Shown here one piece after another: positions 16,723-24,996 of a stretch of DNA of 64,000 bases. Source of the DNA: VXYL01 sp965199875 (GTDB taxonomy: Bacteria > Pseudomonadota > Gammaproteobacteria > Pseudomonadales > Azotimanducaceae); NCBI GenBank assembly GCA_965199875.1, contig OZ241346.1, forward strand, positions 930,001 to 994,000, in the 5' to 3' direction. The notes under the pieces are model-generated. The model was given only the letters and a program-made list of their open reading frames with translations, made no database searches and was not told where the DNA came from. Position 1 is the first letter of the stretch; each line of letters opens with the position of its first letter. A program made the position numbers and the translations under genes.

Positions 16723-17850
16723 ATGGAGTGGGTGGAAGCAGTCGGTCGGGCGTTGGCGAACAACGTCTGGGGAACCTACGTCTTCGCCGTCGTGCTGGCG
16801 ACGCTGCTGGCGCGGCTGCTGGCGAAGCTGGCGTTCGACCGTCTGGCCCGGCAGCTGCAGCGCACGCGGAATCTCTACGACGACGCGGTGCTCGAGGCCG
16901 CTCGCAAGCCGATTGGCCTCGGCATCTGGTCCTTCGGCATTCTGTTCGCCGCGGAAATCGCCGGGCGCGACTCGGATTCGGAGCTGTTCGACGCCATCGG
17001 CGCCATGCGCGATGTCGTCGCCATCGGCTTGCTGGCGTGGTTCGCGGTGCGCTTCATCACCTACGTCGAAAACCACCTGGCCGACCGCCACGAGGACCGC
17101 GACGACGGCAAGCACCCGGTAGACCGCACCACGCTGGCGGTGATCAGCAAGCTGCTGCGGGCATCGGTGCTGATCACCGCCCTGCTGATGGTCTTGCAGT
17201 CGCTGGGATTTTCCATCGCCGGGGTGCTGGCGTTCGGCGGCCTGGGCGGCCTGGCGGTGGGTTTCGCGGCGCGGGATCTCCTGGCCAACTTCTTCGGCGC
17301 GCTGATGATCTTCCTCGACCGCCCCTTCGAGGTGGGCGACTGGGTGCGCTCGCCGGACCGGGAGATCGAGGGCACGGTGGAGGAGATCGGCTGGCGGCTG
17401 ACGCGCATCCGCACTTTCGACCAGCGCCCGCTGTACGTGCCGAACGCCGCCTTCACCACGCTGACGGTGGAGAACCCCTCGCGCATGCGCAATCGCCGCA
17501 TCTACGAAATCGTCGGCATCCGCTACGACGATCTGGCGGTGCTGCAGCCCATCGTCGACGACATCCGCGCCATGCTCGGCAAGCACGACGAGATCGACAC
17601 CGGCCGAACGCTGATCGTCAACTTTCTGAACTTCGGCGCGTCGTCGCTGGACATCATGGTCTACACCTTCACCAAGACCACCGCCTGGACGCATTTCCAC
17701 GTCGTCAAGGAAGACGTTCTGCTGCGCATCGCCAGCATCGTCGAAGGGCACGGCGCCGAGATGGCGTTTCCGACGCAAACGCTGCACGTCGCCAGCCCGC
17801 CGGACGCCGAGCCCGGCAGCGATCACGCGCCCGGCGCGCCCGAACGCTGA
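16723..17850 (+). CDS. MscS-family mechanosensitive ion channel
   Basis: This 375-residue inner-membrane protein has about four transmembrane segments (residues 15-35, 62-80, 95-113, 143-165). The pore-lining helix (AGVLAFGGLGGLAVGFAARDLLANFFGALMIFLDRPF) and the beta domain (VGDWVRSPDREIEGTVEEIGWRLTRIRTFD, YVPNAAFTTLTVENPSR) are typical of MscS. Such channels release solutes on hypo-osmotic shock. It is the first gene of a plus-strand run: its stop overlaps the hpt start by one base (TGATG). Confidence 0.93.
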   Translation: MEWVEAVGRALANNVWGTYVFAVVLATLLARLLAKLAFDRLARQLQRTRNLYDDAVLEAARKPIGLGIWSFGILFAAEIAGRDSDSELFDAIGAMRDVVAIGLLAWFAVRFITYVENHLADRHEDRDDGKHPVDRTTLAVISKLLRASVLITALLMVLQSLGFSIAGVLAFGGLGGLAVGFAARDLLANFFGALMIFLDRPFEVGDWVRSPDREIEGTVEEIGWRLTRIRTFDQRPLYVPNAAFTTLTVENPSRMRNRRIYEIVGIRYDDLAVLQPIVDDIRAMLGKHDEIDTGRTLIVNFLNFGASSLDIMVYTFTKTTAWTHFHVVKEDVLLRIASIVEGHGAEMAFPTQTLHVASPPDAEPGSDHAPGAPER

Positions 17851-18428
17851 TGCGCTCCCAGGACGAAGCCGCTCTGCTGCCGAAGGGTTCGCGCCCCGTC
17901 TTCACCGCGGCAGCGGTGGACGCCGCGGTGGATCGCGTCGCCGTGCGGTTGGCGCTGCGGCTGTGGGAAGAGCGCCCCGTCGTCGTCTGTCTGATGAACG
18001 GCGGCCTGCCGTTCGCCGCGGACCTGCTGCGCCGCTTCCACTTCGACTTGGAACTCGACTACATGCACGTCACGCGCTATCGCGGCATGGTCGGAGGAAC
18101 CGGCAAGGACGTGCGTTTCGAGCGCGACCTGCAGCGCAGCGTCACCGCCCGGGCCGTGCTGCTGGTGGACGACGTGCTCGACCGCGGCGTCACCCTGCGC
18201 ACGGCGCAGAACGCCTTGGCGGAGCGCGGCGCCGAAACCGTGCTCACCGCGGTGCTGGTTCGCAAGAGGTGCGACGACGCCGTGGCGAGCGCGGACTACG
18301 TTGCCCTCGAAGGGCCGGACGAGTTCCTGGTGGGCCGCGGCATGGACTGCGACGGCGCCTTCCGCCAGCTGTCCGGCATCTACAGCCTGCCCGCCGAGAT
18401 CGCCCCGGCGGTCGAGGGCGGCGCGTGA
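17850..18428 (+). CDS. hpt: Hypoxanthine-guanine phosphoribosyltransferase
   Basis: This 192-residue type I phosphoribosyltransferase salvages hypoxanthine and guanine with PRPP. The PRPP-binding loop is VLLVDDVLDRGVTLRTA; other signatures are VVVCLMNGGLPFAADLL and YVALEGPDEFLVGRGMDCDGAFR, which binds the purine. The ATG overlaps the mscS stop and the stop overlaps the GTG of the next gene, so translation is probably coupled. The phosphorylase-like gene that follows would release hypoxanthine from methylthioinosine, a substrate for this enzyme. Confidence 0.9.
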   Translation: MRSQDEAALLPKGSRPVFTAAAVDAAVDRVAVRLALRLWEERPVVVCLMNGGLPFAADLLRRFHFDLELDYMHVTRYRGMVGGTGKDVRFERDLQRSVTARAVLLVDDVLDRGVTLRTAQNALAERGAETVLTAVLVRKRCDDAVASADYVALEGPDEFLVGRGMDCDGAFRQLSGIYSLPAEIAPAVEGGA

Positions 18429-19150
18429 AGACCGCCGTCATCGGCGGCACCGGCTTGACGGCGCTCGATGGCGACGCCCGCGTTGCGGCCTCCGACGAGA
18501 CGCCCTACGGCAAGGCGTCCGCCAAGCCGCGGTGCTTCGACGCCTTCGCCGACACGGTGTTTCTCGATCGGCACGGCGAAGGCCACGGCCTGCTGCCCCA
18601 CGAAATCAACTACCGCGCCAACATCTGGCTGCTGCGCGAACTGGGCGTGGAGGCGGTGGTCGCCGTGCTCACCGTCGGCGGCATCGCGGCCAGCTTGAAG
18701 GATGGCGACTTCGCAGCGCCCAGCCAGCTCATCGACTACACCTGGGGGCGCGAGCACACCTACTCCGGCGGCGGTCGGCGTTTCCATGCCGACTTCGGCG
18801 AACCCTTTGCGGCTTCGGTTCGCGCCCGCCTGCTCGCCGCCGCGCAAACCACCGGCGTCGCCGTGGTCGATGGCGGCGTCTACGGCTGCACGCAAGGGCC
18901 GCGCCTGGAAACGCCGGCGGAGATCGACCGCATGGACCGCGACGGCTGCACCGTGGTGGGCATGACGGCGATGCCCGAGGCCGCGCTGGCGCGAGAGCTC
19001 GGCCTGCCCTACGCCGGGCTTTGCCTGGTGGTCAATCCAGCCGCCGGCCGCGGCGTCTCGGCCATCACCGTGGAAGACATGCTCGACGTCGTGCGGCGCG
19101 CCCGGCCGCGCCTGTTGAAGCTGCTTGCGGCGCTGTGTTCTTCGCATTAG
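18425..19150 (+). CDS. S-methyl-5'-thioinosine phosphorylase (MTAP/PNP family)
   Basis: This 241-residue protein of the methylthioadenosine phosphorylase family has the N-terminal signature AVIGGTGLTAL, LPHEINYRANIW in place of the usual H-x-INYRAN phosphate loop, VYGCTQGPRLETPAEI for ribose and phosphate, and VVGMTAMPEAALARELGLPYAGLCLVVN. Pseudomonas aeruginosa uses such an enzyme to phosphorolyse methylthioinosine in polyamine-linked methionine salvage. The calling of MTI rather than MTA specificity rests on similarity to that type and on the neighbouring hpt. GTG start at 18425 overlaps the hpt stop (GTGA). Confidence 0.82.
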   Translation: MKTAVIGGTGLTALDGDARVAASDETPYGKASAKPRCFDAFADTVFLDRHGEGHGLLPHEINYRANIWLLRELGVEAVVAVLTVGGIAASLKDGDFAAPSQLIDYTWGREHTYSGGGRRFHADFGEPFAASVRARLLAAAQTTGVAVVDGGVYGCTQGPRLETPAEIDRMDRDGCTVVGMTAMPEAALARELGLPYAGLCLVVNPAAGRGVSAITVEDMLDVVRRARPRLLKLLAALCSSH

Positions 19151-19169
19151 CGAACAGGCGGCGGGGCAA

Positions 19170-19580
19170 GTGGAGCATTGCGGCAGACATGCGGCGGCGA
19201 ACGGGCCGGAAGACCACGTAGGCCAGGTTGCGCCGCCGCCCACGTCGGTCCACGGCGTTGCCGTCTTCGGCGTCGGCTTGGACGCCGAGACCCGCTGCGC
19301 CCACTACCGTTCGCCCCTCGATGTCGTCGCCATTCGCTTCAAGTGCTGCGGCAAGTGGTTCTCTTGCATCGAGTGCCATCGCGCCCTCGCCAACCACGAG
19401 GTCGTCGTATGGCCGGTCTCCGCGCGGCACCGGAAGGCCGTGCTCTGCGGCGTCTGCGGACATCGCTTGAGCGTCGTCGAATACCTCGCCTGCCAATCGA
19501 CGTGTCCGCAGTGCGCCGCCGCCTTCAACCCCGGCTGCGCGCTGCACCGCCATCTCTACTTCGAGGTGCGCGATGGGTGA
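19170..19580 (+). CDS. CHY-type zinc-finger protein
   Basis: The protein of about 136 residues carries the CHY zinc-finger pattern: VFGVGLDAETRCAHY, FKCCGKWFSCIECH, LCGVCGHRL, CPQCAAAFNPGCALHRHLYF. The Cys/His spacing supports several zinc ions. Bacterial members are short, soluble and of unknown role; the domain is known from eukaryotic RING ubiquitin ligases. The start is uncertain: GTG at 19170 is used, TTG at 19125 is possible, and no good ribosome site is visible. It overlaps the next gene by 8 bases. Confidence 0.8.
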   Translation: MEHCGRHAAANGPEDHVGQVAPPPTSVHGVAVFGVGLDAETRCAHYRSPLDVVAIRFKCCGKWFSCIECHRALANHEVVVWPVSARHRKAVLCGVCGHRLSVVEYLACQSTCPQCAAAFNPGCALHRHLYFEVRDG

Positions 19581-21603
19581 AGACCGGGTCGCGGTGGACA
19601 TCGGCGGCACTTTCACGGACGTGGTGCTGGAGAGCGCTGGCCGGCGCGCCACCACCAAGGTGCTCACCACCCATGCCGAGCCGGCCGCCGGCGTTCTCGA
19701 CGGCCTTCGGCAGGTGCTGGCCCAGGCCGGGCGCGGCGCGGCGGACGTCGGCATCGTGCTGCACGGCACGACGTTGGCCACCAACGCGCTGATCGAGCGG
19801 CGCGGCGCCCGCACGGCGCTCGTCACCACCGAAGGGCACCGCGACGTGCTGGAGATGGCCTTCGAGAACCGCTTCGAGCAGTACGACGTGAACATCGACC
19901 GGCCGCGCCCGCTGGTGCCCCGTCGCTGGCGGCTCACCGTGGCGGAGCGCATGAACGCCGCTGGCGAAGTGCTGACGCCGCTCGCTGTCGAATCGGTTCG
20001 GCAGCTGCTGCCGGCACTGGCGGCGGGGGGCATCGACAGCGTCGCAGTGGGGTTTCTGCACGGCTACGCCAATCCGGCCCATGAACGCCTGGTGGGCGAC
20101 GTGCTCGCCGCCGAACTGCCCGGCGTCTCGGTTTCCCTGGCCAGCGAGGTGTGCCCGGAGATCCGCGAGTTCGAACGCTTCTCCACGGCGTGCGCCAACG
20201 CCTACGTCAAACCGCTGATGTCGCGCTACCTGGCGAACTTGCAGCAGCGTCTGACGGACTTCGGCATCGTCTGCCCGTTCCTGCTGATGACCTCCGGCGG
20301 CGGTCTGACGGACGTCGAGACGGCGCGCCGATTCCCCATCCGGCTGGTGGAGTCCGGCCCGGCCGGCGGGGCGATACTGGCTGCCCGCCTCGCCAAGGAG
20401 CTGGCGCTGAACCGGGTGCTGTCCTTCGACATGGGCGGCACGACCGCGAAGCTGTGCCTCATCGACGACGGAACCCCGCAGCACTCCCGCGCCTTCGAGG
20501 TGGACCGCAGCTACCGCTTTCGCAAAGGCAGCGGCCTGCCGGTGCGCATTCCGGTCATCGAGATGGTGGAAATCGGCGCCGGAGGCGGTTCCATCGCCTC
20601 GGTGGATCGCTTGGGACGGGTGCAGGTAGGGCCCGAGAGCGCCGGTTCCGAGCCCGGCCCGGCCTGCTACGGACGGGGCGGCGAGCGGGCGACGGTCACC
20701 GACGCCGACTTGCTGCAAGGCCGCCTCGACGTCGAGCGCTTCGCCGGCGGCGCCATCGCCCTGGACGCGCAAGCCGCGCAAACGGCCGTGCGGCGCCACG
20801 TGGCCGATCCGTGGCGCGGCGCCGCGCCGGTGTCGATGCAGGAAGCCGCCGAGGCGGTTGGCGAAATCGTCGACGAGAACATGGCTGCGGCGGCCCGCGC
20901 CCACGCCGCGGAGTGGGGCAAGGACGTCGCCGGGCGAACGTTGATCGCGTTCGGCGGCGCGGCGCCCCTGCATGGGGCGCGACTGGCCGAGAAGCTCGAT
21001 CTTGCCGCCGTGCTGGTGCCGCCGGCGGCTGGCGTCGGTTCCGCCGTGGGCCTTCTGGCGGCGCCCATCGCCTACGAAGTGGTACGCAGCCGGCACATGC
21101 GGCTGAGCGGATTCCAAGGCGCCTTGCTGACGACGACGATGGCCGAGATGCGCGCCGAAGCGCAAGCCGTGGTGGGCGCCGTCGCCGCCGGCGAACTGGT
21201 CGAACTGCGCCACGCCTACATGCGCTACGTCGGCCAAGGCTACGAAATCGCCGTGGAAGTTCCACCGGACGCGACGGCTTGCACGCTGCGCGAAGCCTTC
21301 GACGCGGCCTATCTCGCGCAATACGGGCGCTTGATTCCGGGACTGGATGTCGAGGTGCTCAGCTGGACGTTGACGCTGCGCTCGCAGACGCAGTGGCAAG
21401 TAGCCGCCGAGCCGTCGGATGCAGCGCCTGGGCGACGCTTGGCCACCGAGCCCAGAGTCGAGCGCGAGTCGCTCAATCCTGGCGACCGCCTGGCCGGCCC
21501 GACGCTCGTCGTCGAAGATCAGACGGTGACCGTCGTTCCCGCCGGCTGGTCGGCGCAAGTGGATTCGCACGGGAACGTGTTGCTGCGCCCAAGGTCCAAC
21601 TAG
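19573..21603 (+). CDS. hyuA: Hydantoinase / 5-oxoprolinase family subunit A
   Basis: This 676-residue ATP-dependent subunit begins RVAVDIGGTFTDVVLE, the phosphate-binding signature of the HyuA/acetone carboxylase/oxoprolinase superfamily. It continues with LHGTTLATNALIERRGART, DMGGTTAKLCLI (second phosphate motif), VEIGAGGGSIASVD, and AFGGAAPLHGARLAEKL. Such proteins, paired with HyuB, open hydantoin, 5-oxoproline or related lactam rings. The exact substrate cannot be read from sequence. The ATG follows a GAGGTG ribosome site and overlaps the CHY gene end. Confidence 0.92.
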   Translation: MGEDRVAVDIGGTFTDVVLESAGRRATTKVLTTHAEPAAGVLDGLRQVLAQAGRGAADVGIVLHGTTLATNALIERRGARTALVTTEGHRDVLEMAFENRFEQYDVNIDRPRPLVPRRWRLTVAERMNAAGEVLTPLAVESVRQLLPALAAGGIDSVAVGFLHGYANPAHERLVGDVLAAELPGVSVSLASEVCPEIREFERFSTACANAYVKPLMSRYLANLQQRLTDFGIVCPFLLMTSGGGLTDVETARRFPIRLVESGPAGGAILAARLAKELALNRVLSFDMGGTTAKLCLIDDGTPQHSRAFEVDRSYRFRKGSGLPVRIPVIEMVEIGAGGGSIASVDRLGRVQVGPESAGSEPGPACYGRGGERATVTDADLLQGRLDVERFAGGAIALDAQAAQTAVRRHVADPWRGAAPVSMQEAAEAVGEIVDENMAAAARAHAAEWGKDVAGRTLIAFGGAAPLHGARLAEKLDLAAVLVPPAAGVGSAVGLLAAPIAYEVVRSRHMRLSGFQGALLTTTMAEMRAEAQAVVGAVAAGELVELRHAYMRYVGQGYEIAVEVPPDATACTLREAFDAAYLAQYGRLIPGLDVEVLSWTLTLRSQTQWQVAAEPSDAAPGRRLATEPRVERESLNPGDRLAGPTLVVEDQTVTVVPAGWSAQVDSHGNVLLRPRSN

Positions 21604-21613
21604 AGTATCGAGC

Positions 21614-23227
21614 ATGACGACTTCGACCGAACTGCGCCGCCAGCTGGTCTGGAACCGGCTGCTCGCCATCGTCGAGGAACAGGCGCAAACGCTGATGCGC
21701 ACGGCCTTCTCGACGGTCGTGCGCGAAGCCGGCGATCTCTCCGCCGGCGTCTTCGGAACGTCCGGCGCCATGTTGGCGCAGGCGATCACCGGAACGCCCG
21801 GACACGTCAACGCCATGGCCGCAAGCGTTGGCAAGTTTCTCGCCGTACACCCCTTGGCCGAACTGCGCCCCGGGGACGTCCTGGTCACCAACGACCCCTG
21901 GGACGGCACCGGCCATCTCAACGACTTCACCGTGGTCACGCCGGTATTCGACGGCGAGCGCCCGGTGGCGCTGTTCGCGGCCACCAGCCACATCGCCGAC
22001 GTCGGCGGCCGCGGCTTCGGCCCCGATGCGCGACAGCTGTTCGAGGAGGGCTTGCGCATCCCGATCATGAAGCTCTTCGAACAGGGCGAGCCGAACGCCG
22101 CCCTGCTGCGCCTGATCGCCGCCAACGTGCGCGATCCGGTGGTGGCGGAGGGCGATCTGCACTCGCTGACGGCCTGCAACCGCAACGGCGGCCGGCAGCT
22201 GCTGGCCATGCTGCGCGAGTTCGAGCTGGCCAGCCTCGAAGAGGTGGGCGCATGGATTCTGGATGCCTCCCAACGCGCCATGGAGGCGGAGATCCGCGCC
22301 GTGCCCGACGGCACCTATCGGCATGCGATGGACGTCGACGGCTACGACGAGCCGGTACACCTGGCCTGCGCACTGACGGTGGCCGGGAACGTCATCGACA
22401 TCGACTTCGACGGCACTTCCGGGCTGTCGCCATACGGCATCAACGTACCGCTGAACTACACCGAGGCCTATGCCTCCTTCGGCGTTCGCTGCGTGGTCGG
22501 CAACGACGTGCCAAACAACGCCGGCGCCCTCTCGCCAGTGCGCGTTCGAGCGCCCGCCGGCTGCATTCTCAACGCCGAGTTTCCCGCTGCGGTGTCCGCC
22601 CGCCACGCGGTCGGCCAGATGCTGCCCGACGTGGTGCTCGGCTGCCTGGACCAGGCGCTGCCCGGCGTCGCCCCGGCCGAGGGGGCTTCCTGCATCTGGA
22701 ACCCGGTGCTGCGCGACACCGGCGGCGCCCACGGCAATGCCGCCTCCACGCCCTTCGTCATCAATCCGATCTTCAACGGCGGCACCGGCGCCCGCGTCGC
22801 CAAGGATGGCTTGTCGACCACCGCCTTCCCGTCGGGCGTGCGCACCACGCCGACGGAAATCAACGAAGTCACCGCACCGCTGATCTTCAAGCGTCGGGAA
22901 TACCGCCCCGGCTCCGGCGGCGTCGGCGAATATCGCGGCGGACTGGGGCAGGTGCTGGAAATCGTCCACGCCGAGGGCGCGCCGTTCGTCATCTCCAAGA
23001 TGTTCGACCGCATCGCCCACCCGGCGCGGGGCCGCCGCGGCGGGGGCAGCGGCGCCCCGGGTAGGGTCTACATCAAGGACGGCGAGGAACTGCGCGGCAA
23101 GGGCCAGGACCTCGTTCCCGCCGGCGCCACCTTGGTAATGGAAACGCCTGGTGGCGGTGGCGTCGGCAACGCCGCCGGACGTTCCCAGTCGGCGCTCAAG
23201 GAGGACGAGGAAAGCAGCTTGACGTAA
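21614..23227 (+). CDS. hyuB: Hydantoinase / 5-oxoprolinase family subunit B
   Basis: This 537-residue partner subunit starts 10 bases after hyuA. Diagnostic segments are LVWNRLLAIVEEQAQTLMRTAFST, REAGDLSAGVF, GTPGHVNAM, GDVLVTNDPWDGTGHLND, ATSHIADVGGRG and the C-terminal EYRPGSGGVGEYRGGLGQ. It forms a heteromer with HyuA. It ends 27 bases before the tRNA-Leu gene, which is on the opposite strand; no strong terminator is visible in that gap. Confidence 0.92.
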   Translation: MTTSTELRRQLVWNRLLAIVEEQAQTLMRTAFSTVVREAGDLSAGVFGTSGAMLAQAITGTPGHVNAMAASVGKFLAVHPLAELRPGDVLVTNDPWDGTGHLNDFTVVTPVFDGERPVALFAATSHIADVGGRGFGPDARQLFEEGLRIPIMKLFEQGEPNAALLRLIAANVRDPVVAEGDLHSLTACNRNGGRQLLAMLREFELASLEEVGAWILDASQRAMEAEIRAVPDGTYRHAMDVDGYDEPVHLACALTVAGNVIDIDFDGTSGLSPYGINVPLNYTEAYASFGVRCVVGNDVPNNAGALSPVRVRAPAGCILNAEFPAAVSARHAVGQMLPDVVLGCLDQALPGVAPAEGASCIWNPVLRDTGGAHGNAASTPFVINPIFNGGTGARVAKDGLSTTAFPSGVRTTPTEINEVTAPLIFKRREYRPGSGGVGEYRGGLGQVLEIVHAEGAPFVISKMFDRIAHPARGRRGGGSGAPGRVYIKDGEELRGKGQDLVPAGATLVMETPGGGGVGNAAGRSQSALKEDEESSLT

Positions 23228-23254
23228 AGCCGGTGCGCCAAGGCCACTGGCAGA

Positions 23255-23339
23255 TGGTGCCCGGAGCCGGACTCGAACCGGCACGAGGTCGCCCTCGCGG
23301 GATTTTAAGTCCCGTGTGTCTCCATTCCACCACCCGGGC
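23255..23339 (-). tRNA. tRNA-Leu (anticodon UAA)
   Basis: The minus strand folds as a class II tRNA of 85 nt including encoded CCA. The acceptor stem is GCCCGGG with TCCGGGC (one G-U), the anticodon stem is CGGGA/TCCCG with loop CTTAAAA (anticodon TAA), there is a short variable arm (CGAGGGCGACCTCG), and the T arm is GCCGG-TTCGAGT-CCGGC. It sits at the boundary between the hyu cluster and an accessory region. Confidence 0.95.
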
Positions 23340-23365
23340 GCGCGACACTCGAGCTCACGGGCAGT

Positions 23366-24112
23366 GTGCCGACTGAGTTCGACGTTGACAACCGCTCGAA
23401 CCTTGCGGCTGCTGGTTCAACCGGTTCAACTCCGGCAGAACGGCGCCATCCTGTACCTGCCTGCATCGTGGCAGCTATTCGACGGCGATGGTTTCAGCGA
23501 ACGCCAAGGGTGGCGCACGTGCCGCTGGTGGTGTACAGCGGCCGGGCCAAGTGGAACGTGGCGCTGCGTCTGGACGAGCGCGGGTGGGCGCCGCCGGAAC
23601 TGCGCACCCTGCAGCCGCGTCTGGCCTGCCGCCTCATTGACGCCAAGGACTATGCGGGAGACGGTGCGGCGGACGGCAACCTGGCGCGGGCCGTGCTGGC
23701 GCTGGATGCGGCGTCGCCGCAAGGACTGGCGCCGGCGCTGGAGCGGGCCGTGGCGCTGCTTTCGGCGATGGACGACCAGGAACTGTGGTGGTCGTTCGTG
23801 GCATGGTGCGGCGGGATTCTGAGTCCGCGCCTGGGCGGCCGGCTGCCAACTTTGGTGGACGACAAGGAGACGACGATGCTTGCGGAAACGCTTCGAGAAT
23901 GGGACGAGCAGAAGATCGACGAGGGCCGACGGGAGGGCCAGCGAGATGTGCTGTGCAGCTTGGCCAGCCGGCGCTTCGGCGCCGCCACCGGTGCCGAGCT
24001 GGAGGCCGTTCTCGCTGGCGTCGAGGATGCCTCCGAACTGGCGCGGATCGGCACGCTGATCATCGACTGCGACAGCGGCCCGGACTTCCTCGCTCGCGCC
24101 CGGCTTCGCTAG
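23366..24112 (+). pseudogene. Truncated Rpn-family (PD-(D/E)XK) recombination-promoting nuclease
   Basis: From about 23515 the frame reads HVPLVVYSGRAKWNVALRL, matching the VLPVVLYNG segment that follows the nuclease domain in Rpn/transposase_31 proteins. It continues with LQPRLACRLIDAKDY, a LAETLREWDEQKIDEGRREG linker and the C-terminal helical part. The N-terminal catalytic PD-(D/E)XK domain (normally about 120 residues) is missing; the codons before 23500 do not resemble it. Rpn nucleases are mobile, RecA-independent recombination factors. The truncation point lies within about 160 bases of the tRNA-Leu 5' end, suggesting a deletion or integration scar. Expression is doubtful. Confidence 0.65.
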
Positions 24113-24422
24113 CGGACAGGCCGATTCCGCGCTTGGGAGCGGTGGGAGTCTCGCGCCGGCGCTCGTCGCGGGCCAGCGCTGTATACGCCCAAGCCTGTTC
24201 CCGTCCGTGCGTGCGGCCATTTCCTTGCGGCATCTGAACCACTGTTCAAGACGGGCGAGCACCTTCTGCCACCAAATGCCACACTTGGGAGTGAATTGGC
24301 GCTTGACATGCCAGCGGGAGGGCAATTATGGTGGCGGCGTTTTGGGGGGAGGAGTGCGCTAGGCGTGCTCGATAACGCTGCTTTGACTGTGCCGGCCGGC
24401 GGGGAACGCTCCGCCGTCGCGG

Positions 24423-24444
24423 CGTGCCAAGCAAAGTTGGCACG
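24423..24444. promoter_or_regulatory. Perfect palindrome CGTGCCAA-N6-TTGGCACG
   Basis: Two 8-bp arms (24423-24430 and 24437-24444) are exact reverse complements with a GCAAAG spacer. The right arm is at the same time the -24 half of a sigma54-like promoter. It could be an operator or, in RNA, a hairpin; there is no U-run, so it is not an ordinary intrinsic terminator. Confidence 0.5.
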
Positions 24445-24452
24445 GTTCTTGC
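24437..24452 (+). promoter_or_regulatory. Sigma54 (RpoN)-like promoter TTGGCACG-N4-TTGC
   Basis: The sequence matches the YTGGCACG-N4-TTGC core of RpoN promoters at every fixed position, with GG at 24439-24440 and GC at 24451-24452 correctly spaced. It points toward the NHL-repeat gene. Transcription would start about 12 bases after the GC, inside the C tract. A chance match remains possible because half of it belongs to a palindrome. Confidence 0.5.
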
Positions 24453-24476
24453 CCCCCCCCCCCCCCCCCCCCCCCC
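24452..24476 (+). repeat. Homopolymer of 25 consecutive C residues
   Basis: Twenty-five uninterrupted C residues begin at the last base of the sigma54-like -12 element and would cover the transcription start. Such tracts change length by slipped-strand mispairing in bacteria and often phase-vary surface proteins. A length error in assembly is equally possible for a tract this long. Confidence 0.8.
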
Positions 24477-24996
24477 GACGCGACCCGCTGACCTAGCAGC
24501 GCCTTCTCGCCGCGCGGGCGCTAGCCCGTGCCCGAGCGATCCCCTCGCCCAGAGCCTGCAACCTGAGAAGGTGCGTTTGCACCCGTGCCGTGTTGCCGAC
24601 TCGGTAACGGGCGGCGCGCCCGCATGGCATCCAGCCAGACTTGCGGCCTTGCGACGCGAGACCTTCGTCGCCGACGGCACCCAGTCCGCAGGGGAGCCAT
24701 CAGCATGCCTTGCGAACCCAGCCCGAACGGCTACGGCAGCCAGCACCACCCAACGGATGGACAGGAGTATCCAAGTGATCTCGAAGCGGAAGTCGACGAG
24801 CGCCGACGTGTACACGGCGACGCGAACGACGCCAGCGGAAACGTCGTGCGGCAAGCACAAGGACGACGTGGACGTGCCGTCGAAAGGCCTGTCGGCTGTC
24901 ATCGCGAAACTGCTGCGCCGTTGCTCGTTCGGCGGATCGATCGCGCCGGTGTCGTGCGGGACGGCGACGTATTGCCAACCGAATGCACGGTGGCCA

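Larger units (their letters stand above)
24113..24996. other. 884-bp non-coding region with regulatory elements ahead of the NHL-repeat gene
   Basis: Open frames run through this stretch on both strands, but none shows a domain, signal peptide or ribosome site, and the high GC explains them. The notable contents are the palindrome, sigma54-like promoter and 25-C tract at 24423-24476 (separate entries). From 24477 to 24996 the sequence would form a leader of about 530 bases for the NHL gene; I saw no riboswitch that I could name. Confidence 0.5.

Noticed and set aside
24424..24996. N-terminal extension of the NHL protein through the poly-C tract (PPPPPPPP)
   Set aside because: The extension shows no domain, the internal ATG at 24997 starts a good signal peptide, and the frame would depend on the unstable C count.
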